Assembly: GCA_936432065.2 (NCBI GenBank)
Contig: OW386293.2
Span: 21,030,234-21,094,233, forward strand
DNA length: 64,000 nucleotides
Source: Rutpela maculata
Lineage: Eukaryota > Arthropoda > Insecta > Coleoptera > Cerambycidae
Direction: 5' to 3'
Each line of letters opens with the position of its first letter. The stretch's first letter is position 1. Shown here piece after piece: positions 34,563 to 43,334 of this stretch. The position numbers and the translations under genes were made by a program. The notes beneath the pieces are model-generated. The model saw nothing but the letters and a program-made list of their open reading frames with translations. It was not told the origin of the DNA and did not search any database.

Positions 34563-34799
34563 GCCTTGCAATCCAAACGTCTTGTGTTCGATCCCTGACA
34601 CGGTGGGTTCGATCCCCGACATGGTGGTTATTATTATTTTTTTTGTTTTTTCATATAGTTTTTTTTTTCACAACAAAGTTGGTATCACAAAATTTAGAAT
34701 ATTCAAAAATAAACATTATTTACAAGAAAAATGCGAAGATTATCCTATAGAATGTGCAACAATTAAGTATATAAAAACTCAGTAAATCGGAAAAGAGCT

Positions 34800-35415
34800 G
34801 CAGCTGCTGCTTCTACTAGTTATTTGCTGCAGTAGATTACGACAGGATTGAAAATATTTATATTTCAGATAGGTTCTTTTAAGTAAAAATTCTTAGTTTG
34901 TAGTTTTGTAAATCATAAATTATTATTAGTCAAAATTTAATTGCTTTGTGCATTAGGTTGTATTAGATTTAAATTCCTAGATGCATTCATTTTTAAATTG
35001 AAAAATATTGTTTGCAATATTACTATCTTATATACACTAGATGATGTTAATTGTGAAATTTATATTTATGCTTTAGAAAATTTTAGTTTCGATATGCTTT
35101 GTACACAGGTCTTGGAATCAATATCATTATTTTATTAATTAGGTTATGCTAGTTTTATTACTATTTGTGTATAATTTTAAGAATTATATATATAATAGTA
35201 TAACAATATGCGATTACTGAAAAATTATTAATAACAACTTTGCATTAGGTTTTCTTAGAATATTGTAAGGTTGATAAAAATGTGATTTCGCCTAATTTAT
35301 ACATCTAAAAATATTCTGTATATCATTAAACGTTTAGATTATTTAATAATAAACTTTCAAAACTTTTTTTTCTTAAATATTTTCTTGACATTTATCTGCT
35401 AACATAAAGGTATAT
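34800..35415. other. No gene seen
   Basis: Very AT-rich; a 65-codon frame at 34941-35138 has no recognisable motif. It may be decayed LINE sequence upstream of the next feature. Confidence 0.35.
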
Positions 35416-35418
35416 TGT

Positions 35419-37127
35419 TTGGGTTGTTTTGTTCATAACTCTTCTTTTATAATCACGAATATGTGTACTCTAGGAAATTTGTATCTTTTACCGCAGTACT
35501 TTAAAGTACAATATTTTACTAGTATTTTTCCGTTTGATTTATGCAAATCGGATAAAATTCCGACTGTCAACAGATTTTTGTCCAAAAATGGTATACCTGC
35601 CTTTTTATTAAGAGACTGTGTGTGTATCTTTGCCAAACCTTTAGTAATAATTTCTAATTTAATTTAAAAAAATGGTTATTTTCCTCACGTGGGGAAGTTC
35701 TAAAGTTCAATTTTTAAAAATGGTGACAGATCTGACAGATCTGACAGATCTGACAGATCAAACATTCATGCCATTTCAATAACATGCAATTTTGCAAGTG
35801 TATTTAAATTTCTACTACAAGCGTTTATTTATGATATAATCAGTATCAAAATCACTATCCATCAGCACAGTTTTATGAAAGGACGCTCTACAACGCAGTT
35901 TATTTCAGAATTCATTGACGATCAATCACAAACTGACATAATCTATATTGATTTCTCTAAGGCGTTCGACAGATTAACTATAATATGTTGCTTAAGAAAC
36001 TAAATCATGTTGGACTTTCTGAAACTTTGATAACACCATTCAGGCCTTACCTGTCAAATATGTTACATTCAATGGATTCAAGTGTGTCGAATACGTTGCT
36101 ATCTCCGGAGTACCACAAGGGTCGGTCGGTTCTTGGACCACTGTTTTTCATAATAATAAAAATCACATAGCGGATGACCCAACTGACAAGGTTAACTACT
36201 TACTGTATGCTGATGAGTTGAAGCTTTTTTCTAGAATTTACACCGTTGATTGTCTTCACTTGCAGAAAGACTTAAACAAAATTAGTAACTGGTATACTAA
36301 ATACACCTTCCATTAAATCCACAGAAATGCAATGTCTTTTACATGTAAGTCTATTCCTATTTCGTACGAATATAACATGGATAATAATATACTCCATCGT
36401 CCCGAAACAGTACGTGACTTAGGCATTATTTTTCACAAAACCCTCTCTTTCAACATACATATTAAGCCAGCAAGACTTATAGGTTCATAGTTAGAAATTC
36501 CTGTGACTTTTCAAACGCAGATGCACTTAAGATGCTCTATTGTTGTTATATCTGATCCAAGCTTGATACGCGTCACTTGTTCCGATCCAACATTATAATG
36601 TACATGTCAACGAGTTAGAATCGGTTCACCGCAAATTTCTTAAATTTATGTGTTTCAAATCTAAAAGTATTTATACAGCGATCGGTTTTCCACAAGAAAA
36701 TCTGCTGGACAGATATTCTGTAATTTGTTTAAACCGTAAACGAGAATGCTTATCTCGAATATTTCTTTTTAACATTATTGATACACCACTATTATTTTCA
36801 AAACTATCCTTTAACATTCCAAGAAAATATCCCATCACAGTTCTGTATTTTATCTAGCTACGCCTCGTATAAATATCAGATTTATATAATTTGCGACAAC
36901 CACAATGCAATCTGCGGTGATATAAACCTTTTTAACTACTGCCTGAATGCTTTAAAAACATATTACCATAGACGCTGATATAGCCTGCCGGTTTGTTTTC
37001 CTTTCATCATCTTTTTATATACACGATGTTAAAAAATCGGTTTTTTTATCTTATTGTTATGTACCATAAGTTATTTTAAATATCTGTGATATATTTTTAT
37101 TTACGCATGTTCTATAAGTTACCATAT
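35419..37127 (+). mobile_element. Degenerate LINE, RT to C-terminus
   Basis: Broken frames give, in order: GIPAFLLRDC (about 35590), HQHSFMKGRSTTQFI (about 35862-35905), DIIYIDFSKAFDR (about 35935-35972, carrying the RT motif A aspartate), LKKLNHVGLSETLIT (35988-36032), a GVPQGS-type motif decayed to RSTTRVG, and LLYADELKLFSRIY (about 36200-36240), where YADE replaces the usual YADD. After these come HLNPQKC and a C-terminal tail with NAICGDINLFN (about 36900-36935). A 9-bp tandem of GACAGATCT (four units, 35731-35760) interrupts it. The end seems to continue after element C at 48422-48537, so the old Gypsy landed in its 3' part. Confidence 0.7.
35731..35760 (+). repeat. Microsatellite (GACAGATCT)n
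   Basis: About four perfect 9-bp units inside decayed LINE sequence. Confidence 0.8.
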
Positions 37128-39025
37128 TGTTATATATTTAATTATTAATTATTGTTAATTAATATAATCGTAGAAAATATTTATGATTTTCTTGTATTTT
37201 TTATAGTAAAAATCGATAACTAAAGTAAGTGTACTTCTTTTTTATTACAACTTTTTATCTACTTTTTATAAGATTTTTATAAGATTTTTATTCGTACTCA
37301 TAGACGGAGAGCCGGCCGTCGAATATCCTATGAATAAGATACATGAAAAACTTTTTGTGAGTGATTAGTACTACCACAGTCCTAAAGGGAGCCACCTTTT
37401 ATACGAGCTAATTTTGCCCGCGTCATGGCTTTTTGACTTCACTTCCGGTTACGATTTTTAATGTTTTTTAAGTCATCAATAGTCCCTTTGGGTAAAACTT
37501 TTACCCCACCGGACAGCAAGACATGTACCCCCCCGTTTTCGAGGGCGGGGAACATGATGGTGACAATATTTTTGAACCTAATGTGCAACCGCTACCCCTA
37601 AATCGAAAAAACCACCCCTTTTCTCGATTTTCCGGTGCTACGCTTGCGAGGGCTTGGCAGATCTAGTTTTTCTTGGTCAGATTGAATAAAATAAGTAAAT
37701 ATTGACCACAGGTGATCTAACCCACTCCCGGGGGTTGAAACTACCCTCACCCTCAATAACTAAATGCTACGAAAACAGCGAAAACCAGCTGGAAAATGAA
37801 ATACCCCCGTTTTCAAGGGCGAGGAATACGATGGTGATAGTATTTCCCGACCTACCCTTCACCCACTACCCCTAAACCTGAATACCACCCCCTCTTCGAT
37901 TTTCCGGTGCTGGACTTGCGAGGGTCTGTCGTATCGTTTTTTCTTTTGGTCAGATAGAACAAAATAGTTAAATATTTATCACAGGTGACCTAACCAACCC
38001 CCGGGGGTTGACACTACCCTAACCCCCAATAACTAAATGCCACGAAAACAACGAAATTCAGCTGGAAAGCAGTATACCCCCATTTTCGAAGGCGGGGAAT
38101 ACGATGGTGACAATATTTCCCGACCTACCCTTCACCCACTACCTCTAAATCGAAAAAACCCATCCCCTTTTGAGATTTTGGTTCTTGTACACACACTAAA
38201 TCCCAATTCAATTTTTTCTGTCACCCCTGTGGTCAATATTTATTTATTTTATTTAAATTGACCAAAAAAAGCCCTCGCAAGCGTAGCACCGAAAAATCGA
38301 AAAGGGGTAGCAGTTGGATTCTAGGTCGAGAGATATTGTCGTCATCGTATTCCCCGCCTTCGAAAACGGTGCTTTCCAGCTGATTTTCATTGTTTTCGTG
38401 GCATTTAGTTATTGGGGATGAGGGTAGATTCAACCCCCGGGGGTGGGTTAGGTCACTTGTCATAAAAATGTAACTATTTTATTCTAACTAACCAAAAAAA
38501 ACCGATACGATAGGCCCTCGCAAGCCTAGCACCGAAAAATTTGAAAAGGGGGTGGTATTTAGGTTTAGGGGTAGTGGGTAAAGGGTAGGTTAGGAAATAT
38601 TATCACCATCGTATTTCTCGCCCTCGAAAATGGAAGTATACCATTTTCCAGCTGATTTTCGCTGTTTTCGTGGCATTTCGTTATTGGGGGTGGGGGTAGT
38701 TTCAACCCCCGGGGGTGGGTTAGGTCACCTGTGGTAAAAGCTTTACCCCAAGGGACTATTGATAACTTAAGAAAACATTAAAAATCGTAACCGGAAGTGA
38801 GGTCAAAAATCCATGATGCGGGCAAAATCAGCTCGTATAAAAGGTGGCTCCCTTTAAGTCTGTGGTAGTACTAATCACTCACAAAAAGTTTTTCATGTAT
38901 CTTATTCATAGGATATTCGACGGCCGGCTCTCCGGCTATCATATTGTATGTCATGTTGAAATGATCTAATTAAAGAACAATTACTTTATAACAAAGTGAT
39001 TATTTTACCCACTATTTTCCTTGGA
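37128..39025 (+). repeat. Element C 5' LTR, split by a foldback
   Basis: Left part 37128-37300, right part 38942-39025. Together they align to the 3' LTR at 48159-48421 once the foldback and one TCA duplicate are removed. Confidence 0.8.
37301..38938. mobile_element. 1.64-kb foldback element, TSD TCA
   Basis: Ends are TAGACGGAGAGCCGG and CCGGCTCTCCGGCTA. Outer arms of about 200 bp (37301-37505 and 38740-38938) are near-perfect reverse complements. Flanking TCA (37298-37300 and 38939-38941) is a 3-bp duplication; the 3' LTR of element C shows the unoccupied site. Inside are C/G-rich tandem units of about 275 bp with CCCGGGGGTTG and TTTTCCGGTGCT landmarks, first in direct (37510-38230) and then in inverted order (38233-38735). 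There is no protein. Confidence 0.85.
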
Positions 39026-39039
39026 TGGCGACGAGATTT
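39026..39039 (+). promoter_or_regulatory. Element C primer-binding site
   Basis: TGGCGACGAGATTT starts right after the 5' LTR and begins with the TGG expected opposite a tRNA CCA end. Confidence 0.6.
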
Positions 39040-39240
39040 AACACTTAAAAATTATAATGCTGTTTTTTGACCCGGGTTAGGAACATTTAATAAAGGCACA
39101 GTTTCGTTAAAATTACAATATGATACAGTCACACCTAAATTTGTTAGGGATAGACCATTATCTCTTGGTATTACGGATAAGGTTGAGGAAGAAATAAATA
39201 ATTTAGTAAAATTAAATGTACTGAAATCTGTAGATTATTA

Positions 39241-39965
39241 TACTCTTCGCAAAAACGAAGACTATGTTGTATTTGATCGGCACATTTCTAAAATCGTAAA
39301 TATCGCTCGTAGAGAAAAAAATTTCATATCATTGTGTTAGTGAACGAATTCTGAACAATTTTCAAAATGTCCGTCTGTCCGTCCGTCACGTTTCTTGTAA
39401 GCACGATAACTCAAGAAAGAAAAATCCGATTGTACTGAAATTTGGACAGTAAATTAGTGTTTACTAGAGGAAGAACCCTATTGTTTTTGAACAAAATCGA
39501 TTGGTAAATAAAAATGTTATTAATGATTTAAATTTGAAAAAATTTTTATTTTTATGTTTTTGTAATTGAATAGAAATCTAGTGAAATGATATTTCATTTT
39601 AATATCTAAATATTTATATATTTTACAAATATGCATATCATAATGTAATATGCAACCGTGAAAATATGATCTTAGCTCGTGTCTTATAGTGTAAAAATTT
39701 ACATTTTTTACGTGTAAGGTGGTGGTGTAGTTCTTACGCTTTTGACTCGGAATCCAAGGGTCCCGGGTTCGAAACCCAAACCCAAATGGGGTATGGTATA
39801 GTTTTTTTTATTTTTACTTTATTTTACACTGAGTATTTTAACAACTAAGTTCGTGATATAAAATTAAAAATGTCTAAAACTAACATTATTTACAAAAAAC
39901 TGCGAAGAGTATCCTATAGAATGTTTAACAGTTATATAAAAAGTTCAGTGAACAGGCGAAGAGTA
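39241..39965 (+). mobile_element. Repeat B copy 2, complete, 725 bp
   Basis: Starts TACTCTTCGC and ends GCGAAGAGTA. If TA is the target duplication, the inverted end is CTCTTCGC. Next to the head is a hairpin with AAAACGAAGA, then a short GTCC tract (39369-39391), then GATAACTCAAGAAAGAAAAA and TTGAAATTTGG. A tRNA-like block (39717-39778) follows, and AACATTATTTACAAAAAACT leads to the end. It splits the RT of element C between VDY and the SPWGTP motif. It has no protein. Confidence 0.8.
39717..39778 (+). ncRNA. tRNA-like module inside repeat B
   Basis: GTGGTGTAGTTCTTACG resembles a pol III A box region, and GGGTTCGAAACCC (39766-39778) fits the B box/T-loop consensus GGTTCGAANCC. Between them an anticodon-like arm, TTTGA/TCCAA around loop CTCGGAA, gives CGG at the anticodon position. 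The acceptor stem does not close, so it is not a working tRNA. The right half is also kept, diverged, in copy 1 at about 34560-34600. It may be the pol III head of an absorbed SINE. Confidence 0.5.
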
Positions 39966-40956
39966 CGTTTTTAGCTTGTTCTCCATGGGGTACGCCTATT
40001 TTACCAGTTATAAATAAATCTGGAGCTGCACGAATATGTGGTGATTTTAAAATTACTATTAATCTACAAGGAGGTGTTATATTTTCTAAAATCGATCTAT
40101 CATAGGCCTATGCACAAATATGCTTAGATGAAAAATATAAGGCTCTCGTTACAATTTTGAGTCACAAAGGGTTATTTCAATATCAAAGATTACCTTACTG
40201 TATGGCATGCGCCCCCTCAAAATTTCAAAAAATAATGGAATCCTCACTTCACGATATTGAAGAGTGTGTGTGTTTTTTGGACGATATACTTATTTGTGGG
40301 AGAAATGATAATGAACATTGCTTGAGGTTAGAGTGCGTGCTAGGATTGCAGAATTCACAGAATGCAGGATTAAAAGTAGAACCAGAAAAATATAGTTTTC
40401 TTCAAAGTAAAATTAGTTATTTAGGATATACCATTGATGAGGAAGGATTGCATACATCACCTGGCAAAGTTGTGGCAATAGATAATGCACCAATTTCTAC
40501 GTCAGTTAAGCAATTGCAGTCCGTATTTGGTGCATTAAATTATTATGGTAAATGTATACCAAATTTAGCCACTTTACTTAACCCAGTACAAAAAAAATAA
40601 CGTGAAATGGTCTTGGACAAAAATATTTTAATGTCGGTTGATATACTAATATATTATAATCTAGATTATAAAATAAGAGTAACCACTCATGCTAGTCCGT
40701 ATGGGGTGGGTTGTGTAATATCCCACGTTTTACCGAGTGGACAAGAAAAGCCCATAGCTTAAGATAATAAGCCTTTGCCTGCGATTTTCAATCCTAAAAA
40801 GGGTATTCCGCAATAGTCTGCGAATAGACGCTGGGCAGTGATCTTATTAAATTATAGGTACAAAGTACAGTAAGTCAAATCTGAGAAAAAACCTGCTGAT
40901 TTTTTTATCACGTTTACCTATCCAAAATGATAAAAACACAGTATGGAAATCAGTAT

Positions 40957-41413
40957 TGTAATATGTTGCAACCCCTTAAAATTTAAGGTTATGTTGGTTA
41001 CTAAAAAGTAGGCAGACTTCAACAGATCGAATGTCTGAATGAATGTAGTGTATTTGCACCTACTCGAGAAACCTACCAGAAGTTAGTTCTGGTGACATCT
41101 GGAATTATCTAGAGAATGGTGGCGTCATCACAGAACAATCGAGATCTGTCATTTTTAGATATAAAAGACCGACCGCATTCTCGGCGAGTAGTTCAGTAGT
41201 TCAGAAAGTATAGAAAGTGAGGTTAAGACTTCAAAGATAAACAAAGTGATAAACATTGTGATTTTACTCAGTAAAGTGTATTTAAATTAATAATAGTATT
41301 GTGAAGTATCCAGTAAATATTTAATAAAGTGTGTTAGTGGACATCTCTTGTTATAATTTTTGAAACCCACGGATTTTGCGAGGGTGGTTTCCTAAGGGTG
41401 GAAACACGCGACA
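40957..41413 (+). repeat. Gypsy-2 5' LTR
   Basis: Starts TGTAATATG and ends CGCGACA (3' LTR: CGTTACA). It carries a TATA box TATAAAAG at 41160-41167 and an initiator-like TTCAGTAGTTCAG about 30 bases on. Confidence 0.93.
41160..41167 (+). promoter_or_regulatory. Gypsy-2 LTR TATA box
   Basis: TATAAAAG is kept identically in the 3' LTR at 47105-47112. An initiator-like TCAGTAGTTCAG follows at the spacing usual for pol II. Confidence 0.7.
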
Positions 41414-41416
41414 AAT

Positions 41417-41432
41417 TGGTGTCAGAAAGCGG
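41417..41432 (+). promoter_or_regulatory. Gypsy-2 primer-binding site
   Basis: TGGTGTCAGAAAGCGG starts three bases after the 5' LTR; TGGTGTCAGAAG-type sites are common in insect Gypsy elements. Confidence 0.7.
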
Positions 41433-41751
41433 AATTTTATGACAAGAGGAGCTCTGAAGTTGTGCTGGAGTGTTCGAGAAGTATTCTCGAGGTTTAGTGC
41501 TAACACGGAGGACTCATTACTGGACATTTGTTCGAGGGTTATTTTCGAACAGGAAAATAGTGTTAAGTGCATTTTTGAGACATTGTAGAACATTTTATTA
41601 GGACATTAGTGGAGATTATTAAATTCTCTGAACTGGATAGTGACAAAAGACTCTGGATAAGACTTTTTCGTGCTATTTCGAGATTTGTCTAGAAAGTTCC
41701 ATTACCGATATTGACGTGACAGTTAAATTTATTTTATTTTAATTTCATCGT

Positions 41752-43311
41752 ATGCCCGTAACAACAAGAAGTATGGCATCCGATAAACAAATACAGGACT
41801 TATTCGAACAATTCCAAAAAATGATGGCGCAGCAACGGCAGGAAGACAAAGAAGAACACGAGAAAAAACGTCAGGAAGAAAAAGAAGAGCAAGAAAGAAA
41901 ACGCCAGGAGGAAGAAAAACGGCGTCAAGAAGAAAGGGACGAATTAAAGAAAATTATGGAAGATCAGGAAATAAGACGTCAGAAAGAAAAAGAGGATGAA
42001 GAAAGAAGACGTCAGAAAGAGAAAGAGGATGCAGAAACAAGACGTCAGAAAGAAAAAGAGGATGAAGAAAGAAGACGTCAGAAAGAAAAAGAGGATGAAG
42101 AAACAAGACGTCAGAAAGAAAAAGAGGATGAAGAAAGAAGACGTCAAGAAGAGAAAGACGAATTGAGACAAATTATGGAAGACCTGAAGATACGACAGCA
42201 AGAGGAGAAAGAAGAACAAGAAAGACGACATCAAGAGGAAAAACAGGAGCAAGAAAGACGCCAGGAAGAATTAAGGAAAATTCTAAATGAACAAATCAAA
42301 ATACAACAGGACGCTATAATTTCTGCCAATGAAGTACTAAAATGTGAAGTCAAAGAAGAGATAAGCAATGTCGAAGGTAAAGTAGGAGTAGTCGAGACAG
42401 AAGTCAGTCAAGTAAAAGGAGAAGTAACCGAAGTTAAAGAGAAAGTAAACAAGTTCGAAGAAGAAGTCAAAGGAGAAATAGACCGGCTTAAACGACAGTT
42501 GAGAGATAGAGGAAGCCAGCAGGTGGTATCATCGGGTCAGCGACTAAAACCTCCTTCTTTTGACGGCCAAAGTTCCTGGACGACGTACAAGAGGCAGTTT
42601 GAGGCAGCAGCATGTGCGAACAACTGGGATAACGAGAAAAAGGCCATGGCATTAGTTCTGGCATTAAGGGGCCAGGCCTCAGAGTTGCTTCAGACTATCC
42701 CAGTGGATAAACAAAGGGACTTCAAAGTCTTGGAAGCTGCATTGGACTTGAGATATGGCGACCAACATCTCGACCAAGTATACCAAGCCCAGCTAAAATC
42801 ACGAACACAAAAGGCTGGAGAGAGTTTACAGGAGTTCGAAGCTGCGATAGAGAGACTGGCACACCTGGCGTATCCGAGTGCACCTAGAGAATTTCAGGAA
42901 CAATTAGCCGTAGGGGCCTTTTTAGATGGCATAAGGGACGAAGAGGTCAGGCGAGTTCTGAGGCTAACAAGACACCAAAGTAGTAGCGAAGCTTTGGTGC
43001 GTGCACTTGAAGTAGAAGCCGCCTACAGAGATACTCCAAGGTCGAGAGTGAGAGCTGTGACTCTCGAAGAATCGCAACCAGAAATGAATCAGAACCCTAT
43101 GTTGACTGAGATGCAGAAAATGTTTACCAAAATATTCGATAAATTCTATGGCCTAGGAAAGCAGGATAAACAGCAAAATAAAGGAAAGCCGAGTGGTGGT
43201 ATTAAATGTTACAACTGCGGCAAGGTGGGCCATATGAAACGAGACTGTCGACAGCAGAACTCGGAGAGTCGAGTAAATGCTGTAAATGTTGAAGAAAAGC
43301 AGGAAAACTAA
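41752..43311 (+). CDS. gag: Gypsy-2 Gag, intact, with a long coiled coil
   Basis: 519 codons, open throughout. Residues 1-180 are almost only E, K, R, Q and D, with a 10-residue unit (RRQKEKEDEE) repeated about five times (DNA 41970-42150), a charged coiled coil. A second heptad-like segment (EVKEEISNVEGKVGVVETEV) follows to about residue 250. Then comes the Gag core (FDGQSSWTTYKRQFEAAA, about 274-291; LRGQASELLQ; YRDTPRSRV). The zinc knuckle CYNCGKVGHMKRDC starts at about residue 486. ATG at 41752 in a CGTATGCCC context is the first Met of the frame. Gag would build the particle and bind RNA. It is the only undamaged gene of Gypsy-2. Confidence 0.88.
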   Translation: MPVTTRSMASDKQIQDLFEQFQKMMAQQRQEDKEEHEKKRQEEKEEQERKRQEEEKRRQEERDELKKIMEDQEIRRQKEKEDEERRRQKEKEDAETRRQKEKEDEERRRQKEKEDEETRRQKEKEDEERRRQEEKDELRQIMEDLKIRQQEEKEEQERRHQEEKQEQERRQEELRKILNEQIKIQQDAIISANEVLKCEVKEEISNVEGKVGVVETEVSQVKGEVTEVKEKVNKFEEEVKGEIDRLKRQLRDRGSQQVVSSGQRLKPPSFDGQSSWTTYKRQFEAAACANNWDNEKKAMALVLALRGQASELLQTIPVDKQRDFKVLEAALDLRYGDQHLDQVYQAQLKSRTQKAGESLQEFEAAIERLAHLAYPSAPREFQEQLAVGAFLDGIRDEEVRRVLRLTRHQSSSEALVRALEVEAAYRDTPRSRVRAVTLEESQPEMNQNPMLTEMQKMFTKIFDKFYGLGKQDKQQNKGKPSGGIKCYNCGKVGHMKRDCRQQNSESRVNAVNVEEKQEN

Positions 43312-43334
43312 AGATAGCCAGCACCAAGGGGGCT

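Larger units (their letters stand above)
32843..34799 (+). mobile_element. Repeat B copy 1, split by a LINE
   Basis: The left part (32843-33337) starts with a palindrome TACTCTTCGCGAAAACGAAG continued by AGTA. A (GTCC/GTCT)n tract at 32964-33013 and GATAACTTAAGAAAGAAAAG follow. The right part (34563-34799) matches the end of copy 2 (39756-39965), including a tRNA-like B box and AACATTATTTACAA. The final inverted end has decayed to GGAAAAGAGCT. The middle is a LINE that came in later. Confidence 0.7.
39070..40950 (+). pseudogene. pol: Element C pol: RT and RNase H, broken and split
   Basis: The RT start (FNKGTVSLKLQYD, then VRDRPLSLGI and KVEEEINNLVKLNVLKSVDY) runs 39090-39240, stops at repeat B copy 2, and resumes at about 39980 with CSPWGTPILPVINKSGAARI. 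An open piece, 40157-40600 (147 codons), has SHKGLFQYQRLPY, then CFLDDILI (the FLDD catalytic pair), then YLGYTIDEEGLH. The RNase H part (about 40620-40760) reads THASPYGVGCVISH with stops. It is the RT of a mag/K02A2.6-like Gypsy. It cannot be made as one protein. Confidence 0.75.

Noticed and set aside
39717..39778. Functional tRNA-Pro (CGG) gene
   Set aside because: The acceptor stem does not close, the T stem has only three pairs, and it lies within a repeat; it is kept only as a tRNA-like module.
41944..42252. 102-codon Phe/Leu-rich minus-strand frame that looks like a membrane protein
   Set aside because: Antisense of the Glu/Lys/Arg-rich coiled-coil repeat of Gypsy-2 Gag; the hydrophobic look is a codon mirror effect.
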